Shown here one piece after another: positions 45,872 to 54,968 of a DNA stretch of 64,000 nt. Both the position numbers and the translations under genes were made by a program. How positions within the stretch are numbered: position 1 is the stretch's first letter; the number at the start of each line of letters is the position of its first letter. The stretch covers positions 151,653 to 215,652 of the forward strand of contig JAKCDL010000003.1 in the NCBI GenBank assembly GCA_021841935.1, read 5' to 3'. The notes under the pieces are model-generated. The model had not been told where the DNA came from and did no database searches. It was given only the letters and a program-made list of their open reading frames with translations. This stretch comes from Actinomycetes bacterium (GTDB taxonomy: Bacteria; Actinomycetota; Acidimicrobiia; Acidimicrobiales; Acidimicrobiaceae).

Positions 45872-46762
45872 CTAATGGACGAATTTACGTATCAAAATAT
45901 TTGAAACACGAATAGAAAATCGCACAATGATACCGACCATTACGGCTGGAAGTAGTATTCGTCGAGAGCCCTTTAGGGTACGATTCGAATAGACCCACAG
46001 GGACCTGTGGTGAGCAAATGCTGTAAAGTATGGCCTCTGCTTTGACGAGAACCCCTGGAAGTGTATGGCGATTGAATCTTCGCAATATCCAATCTCATAT
46101 CCCAATTCAAGGATTCGTCTACAAAGATCAACGTCCTCCATATACATGAAGTAGCCATGGTCAAAGCCGCCAACTTGGCGGTAGAGGTCAAGGGGCATCA
46201 AGATTGACGCTCCCGAGATCCAACGATCACTAAAAATCGACTTAGCTACATCAACTTTGTACCGCTTGGAAAAGGGATTACTTGGCCATATTTCTCCAAG
46301 TAACGAGTGCATTGCGGCGTTGAATAGCGATGGAAACGGCCTTACGGAGGGGTACCGCGACTTATCGGCGTTGATGATCTGAGGACCGATTGCACCTAGT
46401 TCATGAAGTTTTAGCTCTTCAACCAACCGGTCAACCGAACCAATTTCGTATTCGATATCGGGGTTCGATATCAATACAAACTCGCTATTCAATCGTCGCG
46501 CACCTAAATTACACGCCCTTCCATAACCCAGATTCGCATTCGCTTCAATTATCTCCACCCCGACGTCAGAGGTAGCACCCAAGAGAGATGTCCTCAAATT
46601 TTTGAGTGATGAATCCGTGCTTGCATTATCTACAACCACAATTTCAGAGACCGTTGAATTTAAAAGAAGAGAATTGACGCATTTCTCCAGGATGCCATCT
46701 CCATTGAAGTTTACAACCACAACTCCTACGGAGTTCGACACGCCGTTATCGTTACTCATCAA
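45872..46762 (-). CDS. Family 2 glycosyltransferase, WbbL-like rhamnosyltransferase
   Basis: 296-residue GT-A enzyme: GVVVVNFNGDGILEKCVNSL, IVVVDNASTDSS, NLGYGRACNLGARR, LISNPDIEYE (DxD-like site) and YFMYMEDVDLCRRILELG (ED motif), the last typical of rhamnosyltransferases such as WbbL. A C-terminal hydrophobic helix (LLPAVMVGIIVRFSI) may anchor it. It starts at the rmlD stop (TTG 46762 or ATG 46759), so it is co-translated with dTDP-rhamnose synthesis genes and very likely uses dTDP-rhamnose. In mycobacteria WbbL attaches the rhamnose linker of arabinogalactan. Confidence 0.82.
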   Translation of the reverse strand: MMSNDNGVSNSVGVVVVNFNGDGILEKCVNSLLLNSTVSEIVVVDNASTDSSLKNLRTSLLGATSDVGVEIIEANANLGYGRACNLGARRLNSEFVLISNPDIEYEIGSVDRLVEELKLHELGAIGPQIINADKSRYPSVRPFPSLFNAAMHSLLGEIWPSNPFSKRYKVDVAKSIFSDRWISGASILMPLDLYRQVGGFDHGYFMYMEDVDLCRRILELGYEIGYCEDSIAIHFQGFSSKQRPYFTAFAHHRSLWVYSNRTLKGSRRILLPAVMVGIIVRFSIRVSNILIRKFVH

Positions 46763-47616
46763 CTTTCAAGCAAGGTCTTGACGAGTCCCGCAACGGAAAC
46801 ACGATAGTCGGGAAGTGGATCTAATTTTGTGAGTCGCAGCGCCATATTGTCTAGTACCGAGAACTTCGGACGCGGTGCCTTGCGAGATGAATCGAGTTGA
46901 TCGGAGGAAATTTCCACAACCCGGTTTGGATCGGCACCGGCTTGCGCAAAGACGAATCTACATAGCTCAAACCACGAAAGCGAACCACTATTACACGCGT
47001 GGAAGATCCCACTTTGATCATTTCTGACAAGGTCGATAATTACCCTTATCAAGTCTGCTACCACGGTAGGAGATCCGAATTGATCGCCAACGAATCTCAC
47101 TTCGCCCTCACCTTGAGCAAGGCGAATCATGGTCTTCAAGATATTCGACCCGTACTTTCCCATGACCCATGAGGTTCTTACTATCAGATCGGAGGGGCGC
47201 ATCTCCAGTTCTCCGGCCAACTTACTCTTGCCGTATACGCTCATAGGGTTTGGCCTATCCCACTCTCGATATGGAGTATTTCCCTCTCCATCGAAGACGT
47301 AGTCCGTCGATATGTAGCACACCTTTGCGCCAACAGTCGAAGCAGCCTGAACTAGATTTCGCGTTCCAATTGCGTTTATCGAATATGCAAGGTCGACTTG
47401 ATCTTCACAAAGATCCACAGCCGTCATCGCGGCCAAGTGAACTATCCAATGTGGTTCGAACTCCGAAACAGCAGTCAGTACTTGTTTCCTATCAGAGATG
47501 TCTAGGTTATGCAGGTCGGTAACGAAAAGATCTATTCCTAGATCCGGGTTCACCTCTATGAATTCAGTGAACTCAGTTCCAACCTGTCCCCTACCACCAG
47601 TAAGAAGTATCTTCAT
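46759..47616 (-). CDS. rmlD: dTDP-4-dehydrorhamnose reductase
   Basis: 285-residue SDR that makes dTDP-L-rhamnose in the last pathway step. LLTGGRGQVGTEFTEF, DRKQVLTAVSEFEPHWIVHL, CYISTDYVFDGEGNTPYREW and the Y-x3-K in SVYGKSKLAGE are all RmlD hallmarks. ATG at 47616 overlaps the rmlB stop by one base. Length is normal. Confidence 0.94.
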   Translation of the reverse strand: MKILLTGGRGQVGTEFTEFIEVNPDLGIDLFVTDLHNLDISDRKQVLTAVSEFEPHWIVHLAAMTAVDLCEDQVDLAYSINAIGTRNLVQAASTVGAKVCYISTDYVFDGEGNTPYREWDRPNPMSVYGKSKLAGELEMRPSDLIVRTSWVMGKYGSNILKTMIRLAQGEGEVRFVGDQFGSPTVVADLIRVIIDLVRNDQSGIFHACNSGSLSWFELCRFVFAQAGADPNRVVEISSDQLDSSRKAPRPKFSVLDNMALRLTKLDPLPDYRVSVAGLVKTLLES

Positions 47617-48635
47617 TATTTACCAGCGTCTTTGGTCCAAGAGGTTGAACCCTCCACTACCGGCGCCCTCTCTTTGAGGGGCTCCCACCACTGTCTATTT
47701 TCAACGTACCAATCAATTGTGTCGGCAATACCCTCTTCGAAGGTGATCTGGGGCTCCCAACCAAGTTCTCTCTTTATCTTCGAGGCATCAAGGAGGTACC
47801 TGCGGTCGTGGCTTGGTCTATCAGGAACGATCTCTTTGATTTGATCGTCTAAGCCTAAATGATCAATGACCAAATCAGCTATATCCATAATGCTTTTTTC
47901 TACCGATGTTCCTACGTGATAGGTTTCGCCACTTCGCCCCTGCTTCAAAACCAAATCGATCGCCTTAGCGTGATCGAGGGCGTGAATCCATTCTCTGCGA
48001 TTTTGGGTCGAAGCGTACAGAGGGAGTTTCTTACCATCGAGAGCATTGGTTACGAAGAGAGGAATCACCTTTTCAGGAAATTGATAGCGACCGTAGTTAT
48101 TGGCGCAATTGGTTATTGATATAGGGACTCCGTAAGTCAAATGGTAGGAGCGTACTACATGGTCTCCACCGGCCTTTGATGCGTTGTAGGGGGTGCGAGG
48201 TAGGTATGGGGATGACTCGGTGAAGCCATCTGGATCGTCCAAGTCCATATCACCGTATACTTCGCATGTAGAGACGTGATGGAATCTCTCTATCTTTGAC
48301 TTACGCATCGCCTCCATCAGGCCTTGGGTACCCATGACGTTGGTCTGAAAGAAGCGCCCGGGATCAAGGATCGCTAACGAGTTGTGTGACTCGGCCGCAA
48401 AATTTACTACGTAGTCAATATGGTGATCGTTCAGGAGCTTTGCTACTTTGTCGGTATCTCCAATGTCACCTTGAACAAACTCCATGTTCCCCGTTATGTC
48501 GTCGAGAGTTTCCCGATTTCCGGCGTAGGTGAGCAAGTCATAGGCGATAACTTTGTCCTCTGGATAGTTCTCAATCCAGTACCTTACAAAGTTTGAACCT
48601 ATAAACCCTGCTGCGCCAGTTACAAAAATATTCAA
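47616..48635 (-). CDS. rmlB: dTDP-glucose 4,6-dehydratase
   Basis: 339-residue extended SDR: VTGAAGFIGSNFVRYWIENY, FAAESHNSLAILDPGRFFQT (usually HVDRSI; here HNSLAI), HVSTCEVYGDMDLDD, the active-site TPYNASKAGGDHVVR and TNCANNYGRYQFPEKVIPL. These are RmlB features. The substitution SHNSLA in place of SHVDRS is found in a subset of actinobacterial RmlB-like enzymes. Start is TTG at 48635 with CGGAG upstream, 32 bases after rmlA. Confidence 0.9.
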   Translation of the reverse strand: MNIFVTGAAGFIGSNFVRYWIENYPEDKVIAYDLLTYAGNRETLDDITGNMEFVQGDIGDTDKVAKLLNDHHIDYVVNFAAESHNSLAILDPGRFFQTNVMGTQGLMEAMRKSKIERFHHVSTCEVYGDMDLDDPDGFTESSPYLPRTPYNASKAGGDHVVRSYHLTYGVPISITNCANNYGRYQFPEKVIPLFVTNALDGKKLPLYASTQNRREWIHALDHAKAIDLVLKQGRSGETYHVGTSVEKSIMDIADLVIDHLGLDDQIKEIVPDRPSHDRRYLLDASKIKRELGWEPQITFEEGIADTIDWYVENRQWWEPLKERAPVVEGSTSWTKDAGK

Positions 48636-48667
48636 TTCGACTCCGTAAATTAACTGCTCTAAAAGCT

Positions 48668-49747
48668 CTAGTAAATCTCGACTGTTGAGTTGTCACCAAC
48701 GACCACTCGCGTTGACTTTGGAAGCGTTAGCCTCCGTCTTATCTGCGCATTTTTTCCAACGATCGAACCTTCGACTCGATCGATGGCTTCAATAGATGAA
48801 CCCTCCAGAAGTATGGAGTTTGATACCTCAGTCGATACCACGCTACAATCATCACCAATTGCGGTGAATGGGCCGATAAATGAGTCGATCACCTTAGCGT
48901 TCTTACCGACAACCAAAGGTCCTCGTAATTTTGAGTTGACAATGGTAGCGCCCTCTTGAATCGAGACCTTGCCCTCTATTATTGACTCTGAGTCGACCGA
49001 TCCCTTTATCGTGCTAGCTACATTCTCTAGCATTAGACGATTTCCTTCAAGGAGAGCCTCTGGTTGACCTAGGTCCTTCCAATAGCCAAGGGTCTCTCTT
49101 GAACCGACCTTCTTTCCACTCGTGATCAAATGCGCGATGGCATCGGTGATCTCAAGTTCTCCCCTCGCACTTGGTTCAATCGCATCGACCGCCTCGTGGA
49201 TAGTCTTATCGAAGAAGTAGACACCGACCAAAGCAAGGTCACTAGGGGGAACCGTCGGCTTTTCAACGAGGTCTACGACGCGACCTTCGTCATCGAGAAC
49301 CGCTACTCCAAAGCGATGAGGATCGGCTACTCGAGCTAAAAGTATCTCAGCAACCGTGCCGCTCTCCCTATCTCTGAAGGCATCTGCAAACTCGACGATA
49401 CCGTCCTTTATCAGGTTGTCACCGAGATACATTACAAATGGATCATCGCCAAGAAAATCGCGAGCGATCTTAACGCAGTGAGCCAAACCAAGAGGCTTAT
49501 CCTGAGGGATATACGTTACCTTTAGGCCAAAGGCCGATCCATCACCGATTGCAGCCATGACCTCGGCTCTGGTATCACCTACGATTATTCCAACTTCCCT
49601 CACTCCAGCATCCACCAGGGAATCTAGTGCATAAAAGAGAATTGGTCGATTCGCTATCGGTACCAATTGCTTGGCCGAAGTGTGGGTAATGGGTCGCAAG
49701 CGGCTTCCAGTGCCACCCGCAAGAATAAGACCTTTTAATGTGCTCAT
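48668..49747 (-). CDS. rmlA: Glucose-1-phosphate thymidylyltransferase, long form
   Basis: 359 residues: GLILAGGTGSRLRPITHTSA with the KQLVPIANRP segment, VMYLGDNLIKDGIVEF, LVEKPTVPPSDLALVGVYFF and GYWKDLGQPEALLEGNRLML. The C-terminal 100 residues form a hexapeptide beta-helix, which marks the RmlA-long type, not the 290-residue RmlA. It makes dTDP-glucose. ATG at 49747 heads the rmlA-rmlB-rmlD-wbbL operon. rmlC, for the 3,5-epimerase, is missing from the cluster. Confidence 0.92.
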   Translation of the reverse strand: MSTLKGLILAGGTGSRLRPITHTSAKQLVPIANRPILFYALDSLVDAGVREVGIIVGDTRAEVMAAIGDGSAFGLKVTYIPQDKPLGLAHCVKIARDFLGDDPFVMYLGDNLIKDGIVEFADAFRDRESGTVAEILLARVADPHRFGVAVLDDEGRVVDLVEKPTVPPSDLALVGVYFFDKTIHEAVDAIEPSARGELEITDAIAHLITSGKKVGSRETLGYWKDLGQPEALLEGNRLMLENVASTIKGSVDSESIIEGKVSIQEGATIVNSKLRGPLVVGKNAKVIDSFIGPFTAIGDDCSVVSTEVSNSILLEGSSIEAIDRVEGSIVGKNAQIRRRLTLPKSTRVVVGDNSTVEIY

Positions 49748-49827
49748 AGCGCTATAGATCCTAGACTCCTACAACCATCATGGCTTCTTCGAAGTTCATC
49801 TCTCGCAACTTCTGCAGCGAAAATTCG

Positions 49828-50970
49828 CTAAAGCTTCAATCCGAGTTCACGAGCGATGACCAATCTTTGGATCTCGCTCGTCCCCTCTCCAATCTCCAAT
49901 ATCTTCGCATCGCGATAGTGGCGAGCGATCGGGGAATCCTCAATAAATCCAGCACCACCTGTGACCTGAAGCGCAAGGCGAGTGGCGTCTACTGCTGCTT
50001 CAGACGAATAAGCCTTAGCGACTGCCGCCTCCTTTTTGAATGGGCGCCCAATATCTTTCAGCCAGGCAGCCCGATATACCATCGTACGAGCAACTTCAAG
50101 CTTGATGGCAATCTCAGAACACATAAACGAGACGCCCTGAAAACGAGAGATTGGCCCCCCAAATGCATTCCGATTATTCGCATGGTCAACTGCGATCTCG
50201 AGACAGGCACTTATTAGGCCACAGGCCAAGGCAGCAATTGCCACCCGACCATCGTCTAGTATCGAAAGAAATTGAGCAAAACCCCTTCCGGGCTGGCCAA
50301 GAAGGTTCTCTTTCTCCACAAAGACGTCAGACAACGAAAGGCCATGAGTATCCGAAGAGTGCCACCCCAACTTGTTGTACGGTGGCTCAACAGTCAAGCC
50401 CTCGGTTCCGCTTGGTACGAGAAAGGCGCTTATTCCCTCATCGCCTCTCGCCGTCACCGTTATAACAGAAGTTATCGGGGTTCCAGAGTTAGTTATATAC
50501 GCCTTTGAACCGTTGATTAGATAGCCCATCTTTCGTTCGTCAAAGATGTAGCTTGATCGCGTAGCACCTGCATCAGAACCTCCATCGGGCTCAGTCAAGC
50601 CAAAGGCCCCAAGTGCAGATCCGGAACAAAGAGCGGGGAGCCACTTTAACCTTTGCTCTTCGGTGCCAAACTTGTAGATCGGATTAGCACCAAGCCCTAC
50701 TCCAGCCGAGAGGGTAATTGCAATCGATGAGTCCACCTTTGCAAGCTCTTCTATTGCAAGACAAAGAGTAGTAAAGTCTCCCCCACCTCCGCCGTATGCT
50801 TCAGGGAAGGATACGCCAAAGGCTCCAAGCTCACCGAGTTTCCTAACCGCATCCACCGGAAAGTAGTGATCTCGATCCCATTTGGCAATGTTTGGGGCTA
50901 TCTCTTGCGAGGCAAAGTCCGCGATCACTTGGCGAAACGACTCTTGCTCGTCTGAAAAGTCAAAGTTCAT
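49828..50970 (-). CDS. Acyl-CoA dehydrogenase
   Basis: 380-residue FAD enzyme. FGAFGLTEPDGGSDAGATRS (signature 1), NGSKAYITNSGTP, the FAD-binding DGRVAIAALACG, and QVTGGAGFIEDSPIARHYRD, then the catalytic base region LEIGEGTSEIQRLVIAREL with the glutamate of EGT. Similar to the short/branched-chain type and to mycobacterial FadE25 in position near birA and the acyl-CoA carboxylase. Start ATG at 50970. Chain-length preference cannot be assigned. Confidence 0.92.
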   Translation of the reverse strand: MNFDFSDEQESFRQVIADFASQEIAPNIAKWDRDHYFPVDAVRKLGELGAFGVSFPEAYGGGGGDFTTLCLAIEELAKVDSSIAITLSAGVGLGANPIYKFGTEEQRLKWLPALCSGSALGAFGLTEPDGGSDAGATRSSYIFDERKMGYLINGSKAYITNSGTPITSVITVTARGDEGISAFLVPSGTEGLTVEPPYNKLGWHSSDTHGLSLSDVFVEKENLLGQPGRGFAQFLSILDDGRVAIAALACGLISACLEIAVDHANNRNAFGGPISRFQGVSFMCSEIAIKLEVARTMVYRAAWLKDIGRPFKKEAAVAKAYSSEAAVDATRLALQVTGGAGFIEDSPIARHYRDAKILEIGEGTSEIQRLVIARELGLKL

Positions 50971-51053
50971 TGATCTATCTTCAATCTACAAAATCATCCA
51001 GTTGGCCACATTAAACCAACCCTTCACCTTTTACGGTACATCAAATATCTTCA

Positions 51054-51833
51054 CTATTGCATCGTATAAAGGTGATGAACATCGGCAGAGTCGACCATGC
51101 GAATACACGATTCAATCTCAACCATAAGTTCGCCCCTCTCGGTGATATCTAGGGCGTTACCCGTCAGGGATTCACCATCTACAAAATCGACTCGGACGAA
51201 TCTGCCGATAGTTGCAGAGTACTTCCGATAAGCCGACACCAGCTCGCTTCTACTCCTTGACGACTGAAGTTGATCATATTTTTCCTTGAACTTCTCAACT
51301 ATCGCCTTCGCTAGTTCAAGTCGATCATCTAGGTTCAACGTGTGGCCAGTTTCGGCAGCCACCGAAGTAGCTGGGCGATTTAGCTCTGCAAGATCGCTGC
51401 TACTTTGATTCAGGTTAACGCCAACCCCAATCACTAATATATTTTCTTTACCAACCTCAACTTCAGCGAGAATCCCAGCCAACTTCTTCTCACCGACAAG
51501 CAAATCGTTTGGCCATTTCAAATTAGCGTTTATGCCATAAGTCACCAAGGTCTCAACGAGTGATATCCCGAGGATCATCGAGATGAAGAAGTAGGCATCA
51601 AATGCCACTTTAGGTCTGAGTAAAATTGACATGAGCAAAGATGAACCCGGTTCATCGCTCCACGTCCTTCCCAAACGCCCCTTTCCCATGGATTGGTGAT
51701 CGGTCATTAGAACGCTGCCCTCTAAACCACCCTCTTTGCCGTATGCTAAAAGTTCACTATTAGTGGAGGTAGATATCTCACTATGAAAAATCTTCCACCC
51801 ATCATTCAATTCGAGCTGTCGCAAATAATCCAT
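51054..51833 (-). CDS. birA: Biotin-[acetyl-CoA-carboxylase] ligase
   Basis: About 259 residues. SEISTSTNSELLAYG (substrate entry), MTDHQSMGKGRLGRTWSDEP (the GRGRxGRxW-type biotin/ATP loop, here GKGRLGRTW) and LKWPNDLLVGEKKLAGILAE (KWPNDxxxxxxKxxGIL) define it. No N-terminal DNA-binding domain, so it is a ligase only. I chose the ATG at 51833; the ATG at 51872 would leave only 14 bases before the divergent carboxylase start. Its target is likely the BCCP domain encoded next door. Confidence 0.9.
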   Translation of the reverse strand: MDYLRQLELNDGWKIFHSEISTSTNSELLAYGKEGGLEGSVLMTDHQSMGKGRLGRTWSDEPGSSLLMSILLRPKVAFDAYFFISMILGISLVETLVTYGINANLKWPNDLLVGEKKLAGILAEVEVGKENILVIGVGVNLNQSSSDLAELNRPATSVAAETGHTLNLDDRLELAKAIVEKFKEKYDQLQSSRSRSELVSAYRKYSATIGRFVRVDFVDGESLTGNALDITERGELMVEIESCIRMVDSADVHHLYTMQ

Positions 51834-51886
51834 ACATGCGAAACTAGACCTAAAATAATGTGATCTATTCATAGAAAGGACGTCGG

Positions 51887-53650
51887 TTGTTTAAAAAGAT
51901 ACTTGTCGCCAACCGTGGCGAAATCGCCGTCAGGGTGATACGAACTGCGAAGGAGATGGGGATCGCAACTGTAGCCGTCTACTCGGACCTCGACAGAGAG
52001 GCACTCCACGTACGTCTAGCCGACGAGGCGTACTCACTTGGGGGAGAGACTGCCGCCGAAAGCTACCTCAACACTGAAGCGATTTTGAATGCTCTAAAGG
52101 CAAGTGGCGCAGATGCACTACATCCAGGTTACGGCTTCTACTCCGAAAATACCGACTTCGCGCGTGCTATCGCCGAGATAGGTGTAACGTTCATTGGTCC
52201 TCCTCCTGAAGCTATCGAGGTCATGGGGGATAAGATCTCCTCGCGAATCGCCGCTGAAAAGGCGGGCGTAAATGGCGTCCCTGGGACGGTTGAAGTCATA
52301 AAGTCTCACGAGGAAGTCATCGCATTTGGCGAGGAGTACGGGTGGCCAGTAGCAATCAAAGCTGCATACGGCGGTGGCGGCAGAGGAATGCGTGTCGTAA
52401 ATAGCGCTGCCGAGGCAAAAGATGCCCTTGAGTCAGCTCAACGTGAAGCCGAGAAGGCCTTTGGCCGCTCAGAGAGCTACATGGAGCGATACCTCACTTG
52501 GCCTCGCCACGTTGAAATGCAAGTTTTCGCAGATAACTACGGAAATGCCATTTGGCTTGGTGAGCGCGATTGCTCGTGTCAAAGACGCCACCAAAAACTA
52601 ATTGAAGAGTCACCAGCGCCTAACTTCCCCGACGAAGTTCGCCAAGCAATGGGCGAGGCAGCGGTCAAAGTCGCAAAGGCGTGTGGCTATCGAAATGCCG
52701 GCACCGTCGAGTTTCTATTTCAAGATGGCGAGTTCTTCTTCCTAGAGATGAACACTCGACTTCAAGTAGAACACCCTGTAACCGAGATGGTGACCTCTCT
52801 TGACTTAGTTGAACTCCAAATCAGAGTCGCCGCCGGTGAACCACTTCCCTTCACGCAAGACGAGATCAAACGAAACGGCCACGCAATCGAGATAAGAATC
52901 AACGCGGAGGATCCTGCAGGTGGAAAGTTCCTGCCGTCACCTGGAAAGATTACTAAGTTCATAGCTCCAGACGGATTCGGAACCCGCCTCGATGCTGGTT
53001 ACCTCTCAGGTGATACCGTCTCGCAATACTACGACAACTTGATTGGAAAATTGATCGTATGGGGGCCAGACCGAGAGTCGGCTCGTCGAAAGATGCTTCG
53101 TGCGCTTGGTGAGACTGAGATCGAAGGCGTTGCCACCACCATCCCGGCACAGATCGCACTGCTAAAAGAGCAAGAGTTTATCGACGGTAACCACTCAACA
53201 AAGTGGGTTGAGCAGGTTCCCGCAATAAAAGAGATAACTTCTGTCGTCCAACCAAATGACAACAGTGAAGATCCCCTCATTAAGCGCGATGTAACTGCAG
53301 AAGTCAACGGTAAGCAAGTTCGCGTTACCCTCTATATTCCTGAATCACAGATTGGTGGTTCAGCTCTTCCGGCCGCTCCTGGAAAGAAGGCGCAAGGAAA
53401 GAGCAAGGGTCACGGTGGAGGAGCTGCCTCGTCGGGATCAGGCAAAGTTGCAGTTCCAATGCAAGGAACTATCGTCAAGGTCAACGTTGAGGTTGGCGCA
53501 ACGGTTGCCGCAGGTGATACGGTCTGCATCCTTGAGGCAATGAAGATGGAGAATGCAATCCTCGCAGACAAAGCCGGAACTGTCGCCGAAGTAAAGGTAA
53601 AGCCCGGTGATACGGTAGGAACCGGAGATATCGTCGTAGTTATCTCCTAA
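51887..53650 (+). CDS. accA3: Acyl-CoA carboxylase alpha chain (biotin carboxylase plus BCCP)
   Basis: 587 residues from TTG at 51887 with AAAGGA seven bases upstream. Biotin carboxylase domain: ILVANRGEIAVRVIRTAKEM, GYGFYSENTDFA, the ATP-grasp loop YGGGGRGMRVVN and MNTRLQVEHPVTEMVT. A Gly/Ala/Lys linker leads to the C-terminal biotinyl domain with the acceptor lysine in CILEAMKMENAIL. It pairs with a carboxyltransferase beta chain (AccD type), absent from this window, to make malonyl- or methylmalonyl-CoA. The mutase gene 3 kb away favours a link to propionyl-CoA use. The name follows the mycobacterial equivalent. Confidence 0.92.
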   Translation: MFKKILVANRGEIAVRVIRTAKEMGIATVAVYSDLDREALHVRLADEAYSLGGETAAESYLNTEAILNALKASGADALHPGYGFYSENTDFARAIAEIGVTFIGPPPEAIEVMGDKISSRIAAEKAGVNGVPGTVEVIKSHEEVIAFGEEYGWPVAIKAAYGGGGRGMRVVNSAAEAKDALESAQREAEKAFGRSESYMERYLTWPRHVEMQVFADNYGNAIWLGERDCSCQRRHQKLIEESPAPNFPDEVRQAMGEAAVKVAKACGYRNAGTVEFLFQDGEFFFLEMNTRLQVEHPVTEMVTSLDLVELQIRVAAGEPLPFTQDEIKRNGHAIEIRINAEDPAGGKFLPSPGKITKFIAPDGFGTRLDAGYLSGDTVSQYYDNLIGKLIVWGPDRESARRKMLRALGETEIEGVATTIPAQIALLKEQEFIDGNHSTKWVEQVPAIKEITSVVQPNDNSEDPLIKRDVTAEVNGKQVRVTLYIPESQIGGSALPAAPGKKAQGKSKGHGGGAASSGSGKVAVPMQGTIVKVNVEVGATVAAGDTVCILEAMKMENAILADKAGTVAEVKVKPGDTVGTGDIVVVIS

Positions 53651-53713
53651 CACAGGAATAATCAACGACCTTGAATGTAAAATGATCGGCCAAAGTAGGA
53701 AGGCGAACGAACT

Positions 53714-54907
53714 ATGTCGTTAACTGAGAAAGTCCAAGCAACCGCTCTATCGATCGGGGACGACCTCGTAGAAGTATCACGCCGCATTCACTCTTTGGCC
53801 GAACTTGCATTTGAGGAGTTTGAATCGAGTAAGTATCTCGCCTCCAAAGCGGAAAAGGCTTTTGACAAAGTTGACTTTGGCGTTGCCGATCTCGAAACTG
53901 CCTTCGTGGCAAAAAGGGGAAATGGGCCACTACACATTGCGATTTGCGCAGAGTATGACGCCCTTCCCGGTGTTGGCCACGCATGCGGACACAACATAAT
54001 CGCAGCTTCAGCACTAGGAGCTTCACTCCTTCTAGCTCCATTAGTCGATGAACTTGGAATTACCCTTTCGCTTATGGGAACGCCAGCAGAAGAGGCAGGT
54101 GGTGGAAAGATCATCATGATGGACAAAGGCCTATTTGAAGAAGAAGACCTGTCCATGATGATTCACCCGGCTCCAATCGAGGGGGATCGCATGCCATGTG
54201 CCGCGGCAAGCCACCTCGAAGTTAACTTCATTGGTAAAGAGGCTCACGCTGCTGCCTTCCCCCAATTTGGAATCAATGCCATGGATGCGATGACAATTTC
54301 CCAGGTGGCTATCGGCCTCTTGCGTCAATCCTTTGTCCCCGGAGAGATGGTCCACGGATTTGTCACCAACGGCGGCAAGGCGCCTAACATAATTCCAGCC
54401 CATACCAGTGCAAATTACATCGTCAGAGCCAACTCGCTAAAGGAGCTTGAGGCCTTGACGCCACGCGTACGAGCATGCTTTGAGGGCGGTGCAGTCGCCA
54501 CAGGTTCAAAGCTAACCTTTGAAGAGAGATTTCCTCCCTACTCAGAGTTCATCGTCGATGAAGACCTCGCGACTATCTACCGCGATATGTCTCGAATCGC
54601 AGGCCGTGATATGCCAGATTCAATCCCACAAGCGATGCGAGCATCTACAGATATGGCAAATGTATCGCTTCGTATCCCTTCAATACATCCAATAATTGGG
54701 ATCAATTCTCTCCCAGCAGTAAATCATCAACCTGAATTTACAGCTGCCGCTATTACGGCTGATGCTGATCGTGCAGTGATCGAGGGCGCCCTATCTATGG
54801 CTCTTACCTGCATAAAAGTGGCAACCGATCCACAACTCAGGTCTACCTATGAGGGTGGAAAGAGGCGTCGCGAACTTCGCGAGAGCGTAAGCAAAATCTA
54901 CGGATAG
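53714..54907 (+). CDS. M20 family amidohydrolase/peptidase
   Basis: 397-residue metallohydrolase of the M20 family. AICAEYDALPGVGHACGHNI contains the ACGHN metal motif; MGTPAEEAGGGKIIMMDKG gives the general-base EE; HPAPIEGDRMPCAAASHLEV and the dimerisation lid (FIGKEAHAAAFPQFGINAMD) follow. It resembles AbgB/AmiA-type amidases and mycobacterial AmiA1/AmiB1. Substrate unknown. It runs in the same direction as the carboxylase, 63 bases apart, and ends at a bidirectional terminator. Confidence 0.87.
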   Translation: MSLTEKVQATALSIGDDLVEVSRRIHSLAELAFEEFESSKYLASKAEKAFDKVDFGVADLETAFVAKRGNGPLHIAICAEYDALPGVGHACGHNIIAASALGASLLLAPLVDELGITLSLMGTPAEEAGGGKIIMMDKGLFEEEDLSMMIHPAPIEGDRMPCAAASHLEVNFIGKEAHAAAFPQFGINAMDAMTISQVAIGLLRQSFVPGEMVHGFVTNGGKAPNIIPAHTSANYIVRANSLKELEALTPRVRACFEGGAVATGSKLTFEERFPPYSEFIVDEDLATIYRDMSRIAGRDMPDSIPQAMRASTDMANVSLRIPSIHPIIGINSLPAVNHQPEFTAAAITADADRAVIEGALSMALTCIKVATDPQLRSTYEGGKRRRELRESVSKIYG

Positions 54908-54915
54908 CAAGATAA

Positions 54916-54940
54916 ATGCCGCCATCTCAGATGGCGGCAT
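54916..54940. terminator. Bidirectional terminator between M20 and lpdA genes
   Basis: ATGCCGCCAT-CTCAG-ATGGCGGCAT, a perfect 10-pair stem with a five-base loop and A/T flanks (AATTTA on the plus side). It lies nine bases past the M20 stop, in the gap between convergent genes. Confidence 0.7.
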
Positions 54941-54968
54941 AATTTACTTCGAAGCCTAATCTTGGCCA

